Shown piece after piece: positions 36,942-44,428 of a stretch of 64,000 bases of DNA (its first letter is position 1; each line of letters begins with the position of its first letter). The notes under the pieces were generated by a model. The model ran no database searches. It had not been told where the DNA came from and saw nothing but the letters and a program-made list of their open reading frames with translations. Both the position numbers and the translations under genes were made by a program. The stretch is from Parapedobacter tibetensis (GTDB lineage Bacteria > Bacteroidota > Bacteroidia > Sphingobacteriales > Sphingobacteriaceae), in NCBI RefSeq assembly GCF_024704835.1, contig NZ_JAMXBE010000006.1, positions 124,514-188,513 on the forward strand. Direction: 5' to 3'.

Positions 36942-37925
36942 ATGAACAAGTCATATATACAGTTATTTCTGCTCTCGCTGCTAATCATCTGCGGCTCGTG
37001 CAATGACGAATGGAAAGATGAACAGTTTGAAAATTTTGTTTCATTTAAAGCGCCTTTAGCAAACGAAGGGGTATCTGATATCTATATTCGTTACAAGGGT
37101 GATGAGAAGACCACTTTCCAACAGCCTTTAATAGTTAGTGGATCTACCACAATTGATAAAAACATGATGGTACATGTTGCCGTAGATTCCGATACCTTGA
37201 ATGTGCTGAACTACGAACGCTTCCAGAACCGCGAAGACTTTTATTACAGGGAGTTGAACAGTGCGTATTTCGCTATCCCCGCTATTATAGATATTAAGGC
37301 TGGGGAAAGCACCGCATTAATGGCAATCGATTTTACACTTAAAAATATCGACATGACAGATAAGTGGGTGCTTCCTTTAACCATTCTGGATGACCCCTCC
37401 TATAATTACAAGGCGAATCCCCGGAAACACTACCGGAAAGCGCTCTTACGTATTAACCCCTTCAATGACTACTCGGGCACTTACAGCGGCACCGCATTGA
37501 AAATAAGTATGGAAGGCTACGAAAATGAAACCCCTATTGTTAAAAGTGAGATCCGGAGCTATGTCGTAGATGAAAATACCATTTTCTTCTATGCAGGAAA
37601 TATAGATGAAGAGCGGCAAGATCGCCGCAACTATAAAATCTATGCGACCTTCAACGAAACCGGTGGGGTAAGCTTCCGGGCCGATAATCCTGACATGAAG
37701 TTTACGGTTAACAGAGATGCCAGTTATACGGTCACCGAGCAGATGGACGCCGTCCGCCCCTATCTACTACACCGCTATATAACCATCAATAACATTGATT
37801 ACCAATTTACGGACTATACCATGGTTCCCAATGTTGATATTAACTATAAGGTTTCAGGATCGTTGATTTTAGAACGTCAATTAAATACCCAGATTCCTGA
37901 CGAAGACCAGGCCATAGAATGGTAG
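36942..37925 (+). CDS. DUF4973/DUF1735-like surface lipoprotein
   Basis: The protein has 327 residues from ATG 36942, which gives an immediate SpII signal (LLIICGSC, then NDEWKDEQFENFVSFKAP); an ATG nine bases earlier is also in frame. The N-terminal beta-sandwich (VSFKAPLANEGVSDIYIRY to LPLTILDDPSYNYKANPRKHYRKALL) resembles DUF1735, and the C-terminal half resembles a lipocalin-like DUF4973 part. It stands where SusE-type proteins stand in a PUL, so surface glycan binding is likely. A strong hairpin follows at 37932. Confidence 0.75.
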   Translation: MNKSYIQLFLLSLLIICGSCNDEWKDEQFENFVSFKAPLANEGVSDIYIRYKGDEKTTFQQPLIVSGSTTIDKNMMVHVAVDSDTLNVLNYERFQNREDFYYRELNSAYFAIPAIIDIKAGESTALMAIDFTLKNIDMTDKWVLPLTILDDPSYNYKANPRKHYRKALLRINPFNDYSGTYSGTALKISMEGYENETPIVKSEIRSYVVDENTIFFYAGNIDEERQDRRNYKIYATFNETGGVSFRADNPDMKFTVNRDASYTVTEQMDAVRPYLLHRYITINNIDYQFTDYTMVPNVDINYKVSGSLILERQLNTQIPDEDQAIEW

Positions 37926-37931
37926 GTCGCT

Positions 37932-37980
37932 CCTTTTGCCAATGCCTACACTCCCACCTGAGTTGGGCTTTGGCAGAAGG
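37932..37980 (+). terminator. Hairpin after DUF4973-like gene, possible terminator or attenuator
   Basis: CCTTTTGCCAA (37932-37942) pairs with TTGGCAGAAGG (37970-37980) over 11 positions with one G-U pair, and an inner CCCA/TGGG pair can form. It starts 6 bp after the stop codon. No T-run follows. It separates the SusCD block from the two sulfatase genes, so sulfatase expression may be reduced relative to the transporter. Confidence 0.55.
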
Positions 37981-38100
37981 GCTGCCTTATTCAACGCTAA
38001 CGGCAGGTGTTGAGTGAAATTGCTACATTTGATTGGAGGCAGAAACGAGCAGATTTGGTAATTGGATAAAATTTGACTGAGAAGAAGCGACGAGTATTTG

Positions 38101-39525
38101 ATGAATAATTTAAAAAGATGGAATAGAACTATGAAGATTGTGAAAACCATTGTGAAAGGTCTGTTCTTGATCGGATTACTGATACGAAGTCCCGTTTCTT
38201 GGGGCCAGGAGCAGCCCAATATTATTGTGATCCTGACCGACGATATGGGTTTCAGCGATATTGGGACATTCGGCGGGGATTTTGTGCCCACACCGCGAAT
38301 CGACAGCTTTGCAACCGAAGGTACCCGGTTTACCCAATACTACAGCGCTTCCCCCATTTGCAGCCCGTCCCGCGCAAGTATCCTGACCGGCATGTTCCCG
38401 GCCGAATGGAATTTTACCACTTTCCTTAACAATAGGCGGAGCAACGAGCTGGCTGAACAAGCCAATTACCTTAATGTACATGCACCGTCCATCGCCAAGG
38501 TGCTGAAAAGTGCCGGCTATGCGACGGGGCATTTCGGAAAGTGGCATATGGGAGGCGGACGGGATATTAAAAATGCGCCAAAGTTTGAAAAATACGGGTT
38601 TGACGAACACGCCGGTACGTACGAGAGTCCTGAGCCGGATCCGTTGCTGACCGCTACGGATTGGATATGGTCCGATCAGGACAGCGTAAAGCGCTGGGAT
38701 AGGACCGCCTATTTTGTGGATAAGACGCTGGACTTTTTGCGACGGCATCGGGGTACACCCTGTTTTGTGAACCTATGGCCGGATGATATGCATACTCCGT
38801 GGGTGCCGGAGGTAAACCAGCGGCAGCAAGGGAAGTTTCCTATGAATCCCGAGGAAGAGGTCGCTTTCAAGCTTGTTCTGGCTGAATTAGATAAACAGTT
38901 AGGGCGCTTGTTTGACGGATTGGTCGAGCTGGGTATTGCCGAAAATACCCTCGTGATTTTTACCAGCGACAATGGCCCGTTGCCCAGTTTCCGTGGCAGC
39001 CGAGCGGGAGGGTTGCGGGGCACCAAACTCTCCCTGTACGAAGGGGGAATACGGATGCCATTCATCGTCCGCTGGCCCGGCCGGGTGCGTGCAGGTGCGA
39101 CGGATAGTGTCTCTGTGCTGAACTCGACCGATCTCTTTCCTACGTTGGCCGGCATCGCATCAGCGTCGCTACCTGCCAACTATAAAGGTGATGGCGAAGA
39201 TCGGGCAGCTGTATGGTTGGGTACGCCCGCTTCACGGGCCAAAGACATGTACTGGGAGTATGGCAGAAATGACCATGCCTTTAATTATCCGCGGGGGAAA
39301 GACCGAAGCCCCAATCTGGCCATCCGGTCGGGAAAGTGGAAGTTGCTTATCGACTATCACAAGAATAACCCCGAGTTGTATGACATGGAACGGGATCGCT
39401 ATGAAAGGATTAATTTGGCCGACGCGCATCCGGATATTGTCAAGGATCTACGGACAAGGCTCATCACATGGCGCACTTACCTGCCGGAGCTGACCACTGG
39501 CCGGGCAAATCCGGCGGTCGATTGA
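38101..39525 (+). CDS. Cys-type sulfatase (S1 family), secreted
   Basis: The protein has 474 residues from ATG 38101. A later ATG at 38131 gives a cleaner signal peptide (MKIVKTIVKGLFLIGLLI, cleavage near SWGQ) and may be the true start. Family features: metal ligands NIIVILTDDMG, the formylglycine signature CSPSR within ICSPSRASILTG (Cys87 in the longer form), GHFGKWHMGG and FTSDNGP. The Cys needs conversion to formylglycine by a maturase that is not in this window. It probably desulfates a glycan in the periplasm. A 49-bp internal segment is also found at 30007. Confidence 0.93.
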   Translation: MNNLKRWNRTMKIVKTIVKGLFLIGLLIRSPVSWGQEQPNIIVILTDDMGFSDIGTFGGDFVPTPRIDSFATEGTRFTQYYSASPICSPSRASILTGMFPAEWNFTTFLNNRRSNELAEQANYLNVHAPSIAKVLKSAGYATGHFGKWHMGGGRDIKNAPKFEKYGFDEHAGTYESPEPDPLLTATDWIWSDQDSVKRWDRTAYFVDKTLDFLRRHRGTPCFVNLWPDDMHTPWVPEVNQRQQGKFPMNPEEEVAFKLVLAELDKQLGRLFDGLVELGIAENTLVIFTSDNGPLPSFRGSRAGGLRGTKLSLYEGGIRMPFIVRWPGRVRAGATDSVSVLNSTDLFPTLAGIASASLPANYKGDGEDRAAVWLGTPASRAKDMYWEYGRNDHAFNYPRGKDRSPNLAIRSGKWKLLIDYHKNNPELYDMERDRYERINLADAHPDIVKDLRTRLITWRTYLPELTTGRANPAVD

Positions 39526-39650
39526 TGTTAAAGGACGTTATGAGAGGAAATTAAGAACATCATGAGAGTTGGCTTATAATAGATGATGATTTTACAGGCT
39601 AAGTGAAAGTCGGTTTGAATTGGAGTTACTTAAATATTTAGATTAGCATC

Positions 39651-41030
39651 ATGAAAAAGTATTTTTATCTTGTGTTAACGGTAACACCAATGCTTCTCAT
39701 TGGCACTGCCGCATCGGCCCAGTTGTCGGAGAAACCCAACATCATCCTCATCATGGCGGACGATTTGGATTCGCGTCAGCTGAGTTGCTATGGGGGCGAA
39801 AACCTGGAAACCACACATATCGATCAGCTGGCTTCCGAAGGGCTGAAATTCAATGCGATGATCGCTTCCGAAGCGATGTGTATACCTACAAGGGCATCGT
39901 TGCTCACGGGATTGTACCCAGTGAGACATGGTGCTTACCAGAACCATAAGCCCGTGTACAACGACTTAAAAAGTGTCGTACACTACCTTAATGATCTGGG
40001 CTACCGGGTTGGGCTTACAGGAAAGGATCACATGACGAAACCGAGGGCTGTTTTTCCCTTTGACCGGGTGGATGGCTTTGAACCGAACTGCGTGGCATCG
40101 ACGGATGAATATTTTTTGGATAGTGTGAGGAACTATGTTCAAGGTGAGGAGCCCTATTGCCTGTTTGTGATGAGCATCAACCCGCATACGCCGTGGAGCG
40201 TGGGCAACCCGGATGAGTTTGATCCAGACAAACTCAAGCTGCCGGCACACTGGGTGGATACCGAACTGACAAGAAGCGAATTTCGGAAATACCTCGCAGA
40301 AGTACGCCGGTTGGATGATCAGGTCGGCGATATCATGAACCTGCTCAAGGAGACCGGCGTGGAGGAAAACACGATGGTTATTTTTCTGGGTGAGCAGGGG
40401 CCGCAGTTCCCGGGCGGGAAGTGGACCCTGTATGACAACGGGCAGAAGAGCTCCATGATCGTCAAATGGCCGGGAATGGTGAAGCCAGCCACAGAAACCG
40501 ATGCCATCGTTCAGTATGAAGATATCACTCCCACCTTGATCGATATTGTGGGCGGAGATCCTATAGAGGGGTTGAATGGATATAGCTTTAAACAAGTGCT
40601 GGTGGGAAAAAGCGCGGAGCATCGGGATGTAGCCTATGGCATTCATAACAACATTCCCGAAGGCCCTGCTTATCCGATCCGCAGTATTCGGGATAATAAG
40701 TTTAAACTGGTCTGGAACCTCCTGCCTGATTCGGCTTATTACATCAAATACAGTATGAATACCGCAAATACGCGTCTGGCTTGGACCACGTGGGTGAACC
40801 AAGCATCGCATGACGATCATGCAAAAGCGCTAACGGAGCGGATCGTACACAAGCCGGAAATTGAGTTTTACGATATCACAAAGGATCCCGACGAACTTGA
40901 AAATTTAGCCAGCCAGCCCGAATACGACACGTTGATTCAAAACTACAAGAACCGATTGAAGGAATGGATGGAAGCACAGGGGGATGAAGGGGCTGCTTTG
41001 GATGTACCTATCAAACGCAATAAAACATAG
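39651..41030 (+). CDS. Cys-type sulfatase (heparan N-sulfatase-like subgroup), secreted
   Basis: The protein has 459 residues with a signal peptide (about 1-23, AASAQ). It has metal-site IILIMADDLD, signature CIPTRASLLTG with Cys77 for formylglycine, and TGKDHM. The usual SDNG metal motif is replaced by LGEQGPQFPGGKW, seen to my recollection in SGSH/heparan-N-sulfatase-like branches. It is probably a periplasmic exo-sulfatase on a sulfated sugar or amino sugar. It lies 125 bp after the previous sulfatase gene and ends block 5. Confidence 0.9.
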   Translation: MKKYFYLVLTVTPMLLIGTAASAQLSEKPNIILIMADDLDSRQLSCYGGENLETTHIDQLASEGLKFNAMIASEAMCIPTRASLLTGLYPVRHGAYQNHKPVYNDLKSVVHYLNDLGYRVGLTGKDHMTKPRAVFPFDRVDGFEPNCVASTDEYFLDSVRNYVQGEEPYCLFVMSINPHTPWSVGNPDEFDPDKLKLPAHWVDTELTRSEFRKYLAEVRRLDDQVGDIMNLLKETGVEENTMVIFLGEQGPQFPGGKWTLYDNGQKSSMIVKWPGMVKPATETDAIVQYEDITPTLIDIVGGDPIEGLNGYSFKQVLVGKSAEHRDVAYGIHNNIPEGPAYPIRSIRDNKFKLVWNLLPDSAYYIKYSMNTANTRLAWTTWVNQASHDDHAKALTERIVHKPEIEFYDITKDPDELENLASQPEYDTLIQNYKNRLKEWMEAQGDEGAALDVPIKRNKT

Positions 41031-41378
41031 CCATGTGATGTGTACGGTAAATTGGTAGCTGCGTGTGGCATTATGAGTGGTGGCGTAAGGGCTCGGCGTC
41101 TCCGTATGAACAGGGGACGCGAAAATTTCAAAGCACCGAAAGAATGGAAGATTCTGGAAGAAGAATAGCGAAATAGCTTTCTTCTGAATTTATCAGTTAT
41201 TGAAGGTTAATTGCATTATTAATGATATAATATACCTATAAAGGGATAATATATCGCCGCTTTGCCTTCGTTTTCTTACCTAGTTTTGTGGTAAGGACAA
41301 TTATTAACCGCTTATATTCTGTTTTCTTGTCAATTGTGCGGTAGCCATATTGGATCGTTAGCGATGTTATTCTTCTAG
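41031..41378. other. Intergenic region with hairpin and possible coding remnant
   Basis: No intact gene is seen in these 348 bp. A hairpin GCGTCTCC (41096-41103) / GGGGACGC (41113-41120) may end the sulfatase transcript. From 41070 to 41165 the plus strand reads protein-like in two frames: HYEWWRKGSASPYEQGTRKF, then, after a one-base shift, KAPKEWKILEEE and a stop at 41166-41168. This suggests the decayed C-terminus of an unrecognised protein. The right half holds operator copy C (41226-41288) and the leader of the sigma-factor gene. Confidence 0.45.
41226..41288 (+). promoter_or_regulatory. Shared operator copy C with promoter -7 box, for the ECF sigma operon
   Basis: Direct repeats TATAATATACC (41226-41236) and TATAAAGGGAT (41237-41247) are followed by AATATATCGCC. 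The -7 box TAGTTTTG is at 41281-41288, again 55 bp from the operator start. It shares GATAAnATATCGC with copy A and TTTGCCTT with copy B. It implies that the sigma/anti-sigma genes are themselves switched on by the regulator of the other two operons. Confidence 0.8.
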
Positions 41379-41981
41379 ATGACTTGGGATAATGGATTTG
41401 GAATGATTGATTATAGCAAAAATACAGACAACACGTTGTTGAAATTGCTTCGCGACGGCGATCAGCGGGCGTTTAAGGCATTATACGAACGGCACTGGCA
41501 TTCGCTATGGAGCTATGCCCGTAATGCCATGGCCGATCCCGACGATGCGGAGGATATTGTACAGGAATTATTTATGACGCTTTGGGAGAAGCGGAAGGCG
41601 CTGGATATCAGTACCTCACTGAAATCCTATTTGTATCGGGCGACGTTAAACAAAGTGATCGATCGTAGCGATCGTGCCAAATACCGGTTTTCGTACCTTA
41701 AAGAACTAAAGCGTACTTATGAGCAAGGAAACTATACCATCGATGGTAAGTTGTTTGAGAAAGAATTGATGGGGCGTTTCGAAGCATGTGTCGGCAAAAT
41801 GCCACCCAAAATGCGTACAATCTTTACGCTTAGCCGGACCCACATGTTGACCCATCAGCAGATCGGTAATTATCTGAATATCTCGCGTGACAACGTAAAC
41901 CGGCAAATAAAGAATGCCTTGATTCTCCTGAAAAAGAGTTTGCTGGTCGCGACAATAATTTTAAAATATTTTTTACCCTAG
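41379..41981 (+). CDS. ECF sigma factor (FecI-like, sigma-70 family)
   Basis: The protein has 200 residues, or 192 from ATG 41403. Region 2: ALYERHWHSLWSYARNAM, DPDDAEDIVQELFMTLWEKR and SYLYRATLNKVID. Region 4: LSRTHMLTHQQIGNYLNISRDNVNRQIKNAL. It directs RNA polymerase to the PUL promoter when released from the FecR protein encoded 42 bp downstream. Together with the STN-type SusC at 43307 it forms a trans-envelope signalling set. The gene has operator copy C upstream, so it is not only self-regulated. Confidence 0.93.
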   Translation: MTWDNGFGMIDYSKNTDNTLLKLLRDGDQRAFKALYERHWHSLWSYARNAMADPDDAEDIVQELFMTLWEKRKALDISTSLKSYLYRATLNKVIDRSDRAKYRFSYLKELKRTYEQGNYTIDGKLFEKELMGRFEACVGKMPPKMRTIFTLSRTHMLTHQQIGNYLNISRDNVNRQIKNALILLKKSLLVATIILKYFLP

Positions 41982-42023
41982 CCGCGCATCCAACCGTCTT
42001 CATAACATAAACCCGTGTTATTG

Positions 42024-43112
42024 ATGGATGAATACGAACTAGCAAAGTTATTGGAGCGCTATAAGCAGGGCAACTGTACAGAGGACGAACGCTTGTTGAT
42101 CGAGAGTTTACATCTACATGCCTACCCCGACGAGCCCGCAGCTGAAGATCCGGCTGCCAAAAGGCGCGTTTGGCAGCTACTGCGGAAAGAGCTGCCGTCC
42201 GGTAATATCGGAACACAGCGAATCCAGTGGTTTGCCGCGACTGCCTCCCTACTGCTTATCGCCACGATTGCATCGCTGTATCGTTCGGAAAGCAAAAATA
42301 CCCCTGTCCCTCAATTGGTTGATATCGCTGCCGGAGGCAATAAAGCGATGTTGAAGCTGGCTGATGGCCAAACCGTAAATTTGGATAGCAGCCAGCATGG
42401 GGTGATGATCTTGTCGGACCGGCTGCTCTATAGGGATAGTACCCTGGCTGGGAACATCCATGACGACTACGAAACGCGCGAAGATGTCTACAACGAAATT
42501 GTCACCCCACGGGGTGGTACTTATCAAGTGGTTCTTGCCGATGGTACCCGGGTTTGGCTCAATGCGGACTCCAGGTTAAAATTTCCGCAACGATTCGGCC
42601 AAAAACGTGAAGTGACTTTGGTGGGCGAGGCCTATTTCGAGGTGACCAAAAGTCAAAACCGCCCGTTTGTCGTGAAAACCGTGGGACAGGAGATTGTTGT
42701 GTTAGGCACGTCGTTTAATGTGGCAGCGTATGCTGATGAGCCTTCCGAGCAAACAACGCTGGTGGAAGGCGAAATCGTGGTCGCAACAGCGCAGAGCACC
42801 CGTCAATTGACACCGGGCGACCAAGCCGTCGTCCGCGGAAATGGAATAGCGGTTGGGCAAGTCGATACATCGCCTTTTGTCGCCTGGAAATCAGGTTTTA
42901 TCGCATTTAATGAGGAAACACTGGAGCGCATCATGCGCGATATCAGCCGTTGGTATGACGTCGATATCCATTTCGAGGAGGTAGACAATCAACTTCGTTT
43001 CGGTGGGACGGTTTCGCGGTATGCGAATGTATCGGAAGTATTGCGTCGGCTTGAGCTGACCGGACAGGTTCATTTTAAAATCGAAGAAAGGGGGATTGTG
43101 GTTACACCGTAA
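42024..43112 (+). CDS. FecR-family anti-sigma factor
   Basis: The protein has 362 residues from ATG 42024; an in-frame GTG nine bases earlier is less likely. It has a cytoplasmic N-terminal sigma-binding region (about 1-75), one membrane segment (WFAATASLLLIATIASLY, about 77-94), a periplasmic FecR domain (about 165-265, TPRGGTYQVVLADGTRVWLNADS and GEAYFEVTKSQNRPFVV) and a C-terminal DUF4974/STN-like part (FIAFNEETLERIMRDISRWYDVDIHF). It holds the sigma factor inactive until the SusC N-terminal domain signals ligand binding. Confidence 0.93.
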   Translation: MDEYELAKLLERYKQGNCTEDERLLIESLHLHAYPDEPAAEDPAAKRRVWQLLRKELPSGNIGTQRIQWFAATASLLLIATIASLYRSESKNTPVPQLVDIAAGGNKAMLKLADGQTVNLDSSQHGVMILSDRLLYRDSTLAGNIHDDYETREDVYNEIVTPRGGTYQVVLADGTRVWLNADSRLKFPQRFGQKREVTLVGEAYFEVTKSQNRPFVVKTVGQEIVVLGTSFNVAAYADEPSEQTTLVEGEIVVATAQSTRQLTPGDQAVVRGNGIAVGQVDTSPFVAWKSGFIAFNEETLERIMRDISRWYDVDIHFEEVDNQLRFGGTVSRYANVSEVLRRLELTGQVHFKIEERGIVVTP

Positions 43113-43133
43113 TACTGACTAATAAACTTAAAA

Positions 43134-43157
43134 CCGGAGATGCCTCACCACCTCCGG
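43134..43157 (+). terminator. Hairpin after fecR, candidate terminator
   Basis: CCGGAG (43134-43139) and CTCCGG (43152-43157) form a perfect 6-bp GC-rich stem with a 12-nt loop, starting 21 bp after the fecR stop and followed by CTTATTGTG. It would separate sigma/anti-sigma transcription from the susC gene, whose own ECF-dependent promoter should lie in 43160-43306; I could not define that promoter. Confidence 0.5.
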
Positions 43158-43306
43158 CTTATTGTGATGATAAATTAACGTTCGGACAACCTGTCGTTTT
43201 GTGACTAACCGGTCTGTTCGAATATCAAAACACCAGACAAACATAACCAACAATATTCGGCTTTCAAAGGCGGATTGAGGACGTTTGTCATAGCGTTACC
43301 CATTTT

Positions 43307-44428
43307 ATGGACAATTATTCGTTAAAACGCAATCGTTATGCGATTGCCATCCCGACAACATTGTTACTGAGGGTTATGAAGATTACACATTTTCTATTGA
43401 CCGTCTGTCTGATTCAAGTATTTGCCGAAACTTCGGCACAGAAGCTGACCATTCAACGGGAACGCGTTGGGCTTCGCACTATTTTTTCGGAAATCCATGA
43501 CCAAACCGGCTACTCCGTGGTTTATAGCGTGAAGCATATCGAAGGGATGCCTGCTGTAACGGTGTCCTTAACTGATATGGATATCCAAGCGGCCATGGCA
43601 CATATCCTGAGAGGCCTCCCATTGGATTACGTGATCACCGGCAAGGAGATCGTGATCAAAAAGAAGCCCGAGGCGCGCCGGCCTTCGTATACGGGGCGAG
43701 ACAACCAACCGCAATTGCAACAGCAATCCCTAACCGGTCGGGTGATCGATGAGCAGGGTAACCCATTACAAGGCGCTGCCGTACGGGTCAAGGGGTCGCA
43801 ACTGGAAACCAGTACAGCTGCCGACGGCCGATTTACGTTCAGCAATGTGGAACGGAATGCCGTAATCGTCATTTCCTTCGTGGGCTATGAGACCCGAGAG
43901 TTAGCGGCTTCGGCTGATTTGGCTTCCATAGCGATGAAGCCAGCAGTTGCCGACCTGAGTGAGGTGGTGGTAGTGGGGTATGGTACCCAGCGGAAGAGTG
44001 ACATTACCGGCGCGGTAAGCTCCATCCGTGCGGAAGATTTCACCAAAGGAACAAACGCGACGTTTGACCAACTGATTGCTGGTAAAGCGGCGGGTGTACA
44101 GTTCGTCCAGAACAGCGGTGAACCCGGTGGTGGTGTAGCGGTACGTATCCGGGGAGCGAGTTCCGTCAATGCCGGAACGAGCCCCTTGTATGTCATCGAC
44201 GGTTTACCGATCGATAACTCGCCGGTAGCAGGAGGAGGAGGGGCGAACTTCGATGCGCCACCTTCGCCACGGAATCCGCTGGCAGGTATCAACCCCGAGG
44301 ATATCGAGTCAATCGAAATTCTTAAGGATGCGTCCGCTACGGCGATCTATGGGTCCAGGGGCGCCAACGGTGTGATCATGGTAACCACCAAGAATAGGAA
44401 AGGCGGGCCGGAACACCGTGTCGTATAG
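43307..44428 (+). CDS. SusC-family transporter with STN domain, N-terminal part (frameshifted gene)
   Basis: The 373 residues hold a cytoplasmic-type extension and signal (MDNYSLKRNRYAIAIP, then LLLRVMKITHFLLTVCLIQVFAETSAQ region), an STN signalling domain (about 46-115), a CarboxypepD_reg domain (about 140-225), TonB-box-like SEVVVVGYGTQ and a plug up to IEILKDASATAIYGSRGANGVIMVTTK. The frame then reads KNRKGGPEHRVV and stops. The +1 frame continues with KAGRNTVSYSGSYG, the normal SusC continuation. Removing one A at 44393-44394 would give TTKIGKAGRNTVSY and a 1132-residue protein. The STN domain should contact the FecR encoded upstream. As written the gene is broken: a real mutation or a sequencing error. 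Confidence 0.88.
   Translation: MDNYSLKRNRYAIAIPTTLLLRVMKITHFLLTVCLIQVFAETSAQKLTIQRERVGLRTIFSEIHDQTGYSVVYSVKHIEGMPAVTVSLTDMDIQAAMAHILRGLPLDYVITGKEIVIKKKPEARRPSYTGRDNQPQLQQQSLTGRVIDEQGNPLQGAAVRVKGSQLETSTAADGRFTFSNVERNAVIVISFVGYETRELAASADLASIAMKPAVADLSEVVVVGYGTQRKSDITGAVSSIRAEDFTKGTNATFDQLIAGKAAGVQFVQNSGEPGGGVAVRIRGASSVNAGTSPLYVIDGLPIDNSPVAGGGGANFDAPPSPRNPLAGINPEDIESIEILKDASATAIYGSRGANGVIMVTTKNRKGGPEHRVV

Noticed and set aside
30242-37925. Transposon carrying the second SusCD block
   Set aside because: No transposase, terminal inverted repeats or short target duplication was found; only the 49-bp sulfatase direct repeat, which points to homologous recombination or deletion.
41261-41264. TTTG before the -7 box as a regular -33 element (also at 23846)
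   Set aside because: The TTG lies only about 18 bp before the -7 box start, several bases short of the usual spacing, and copy A has TTTC there, so I treat these promoters as activator-dependent.
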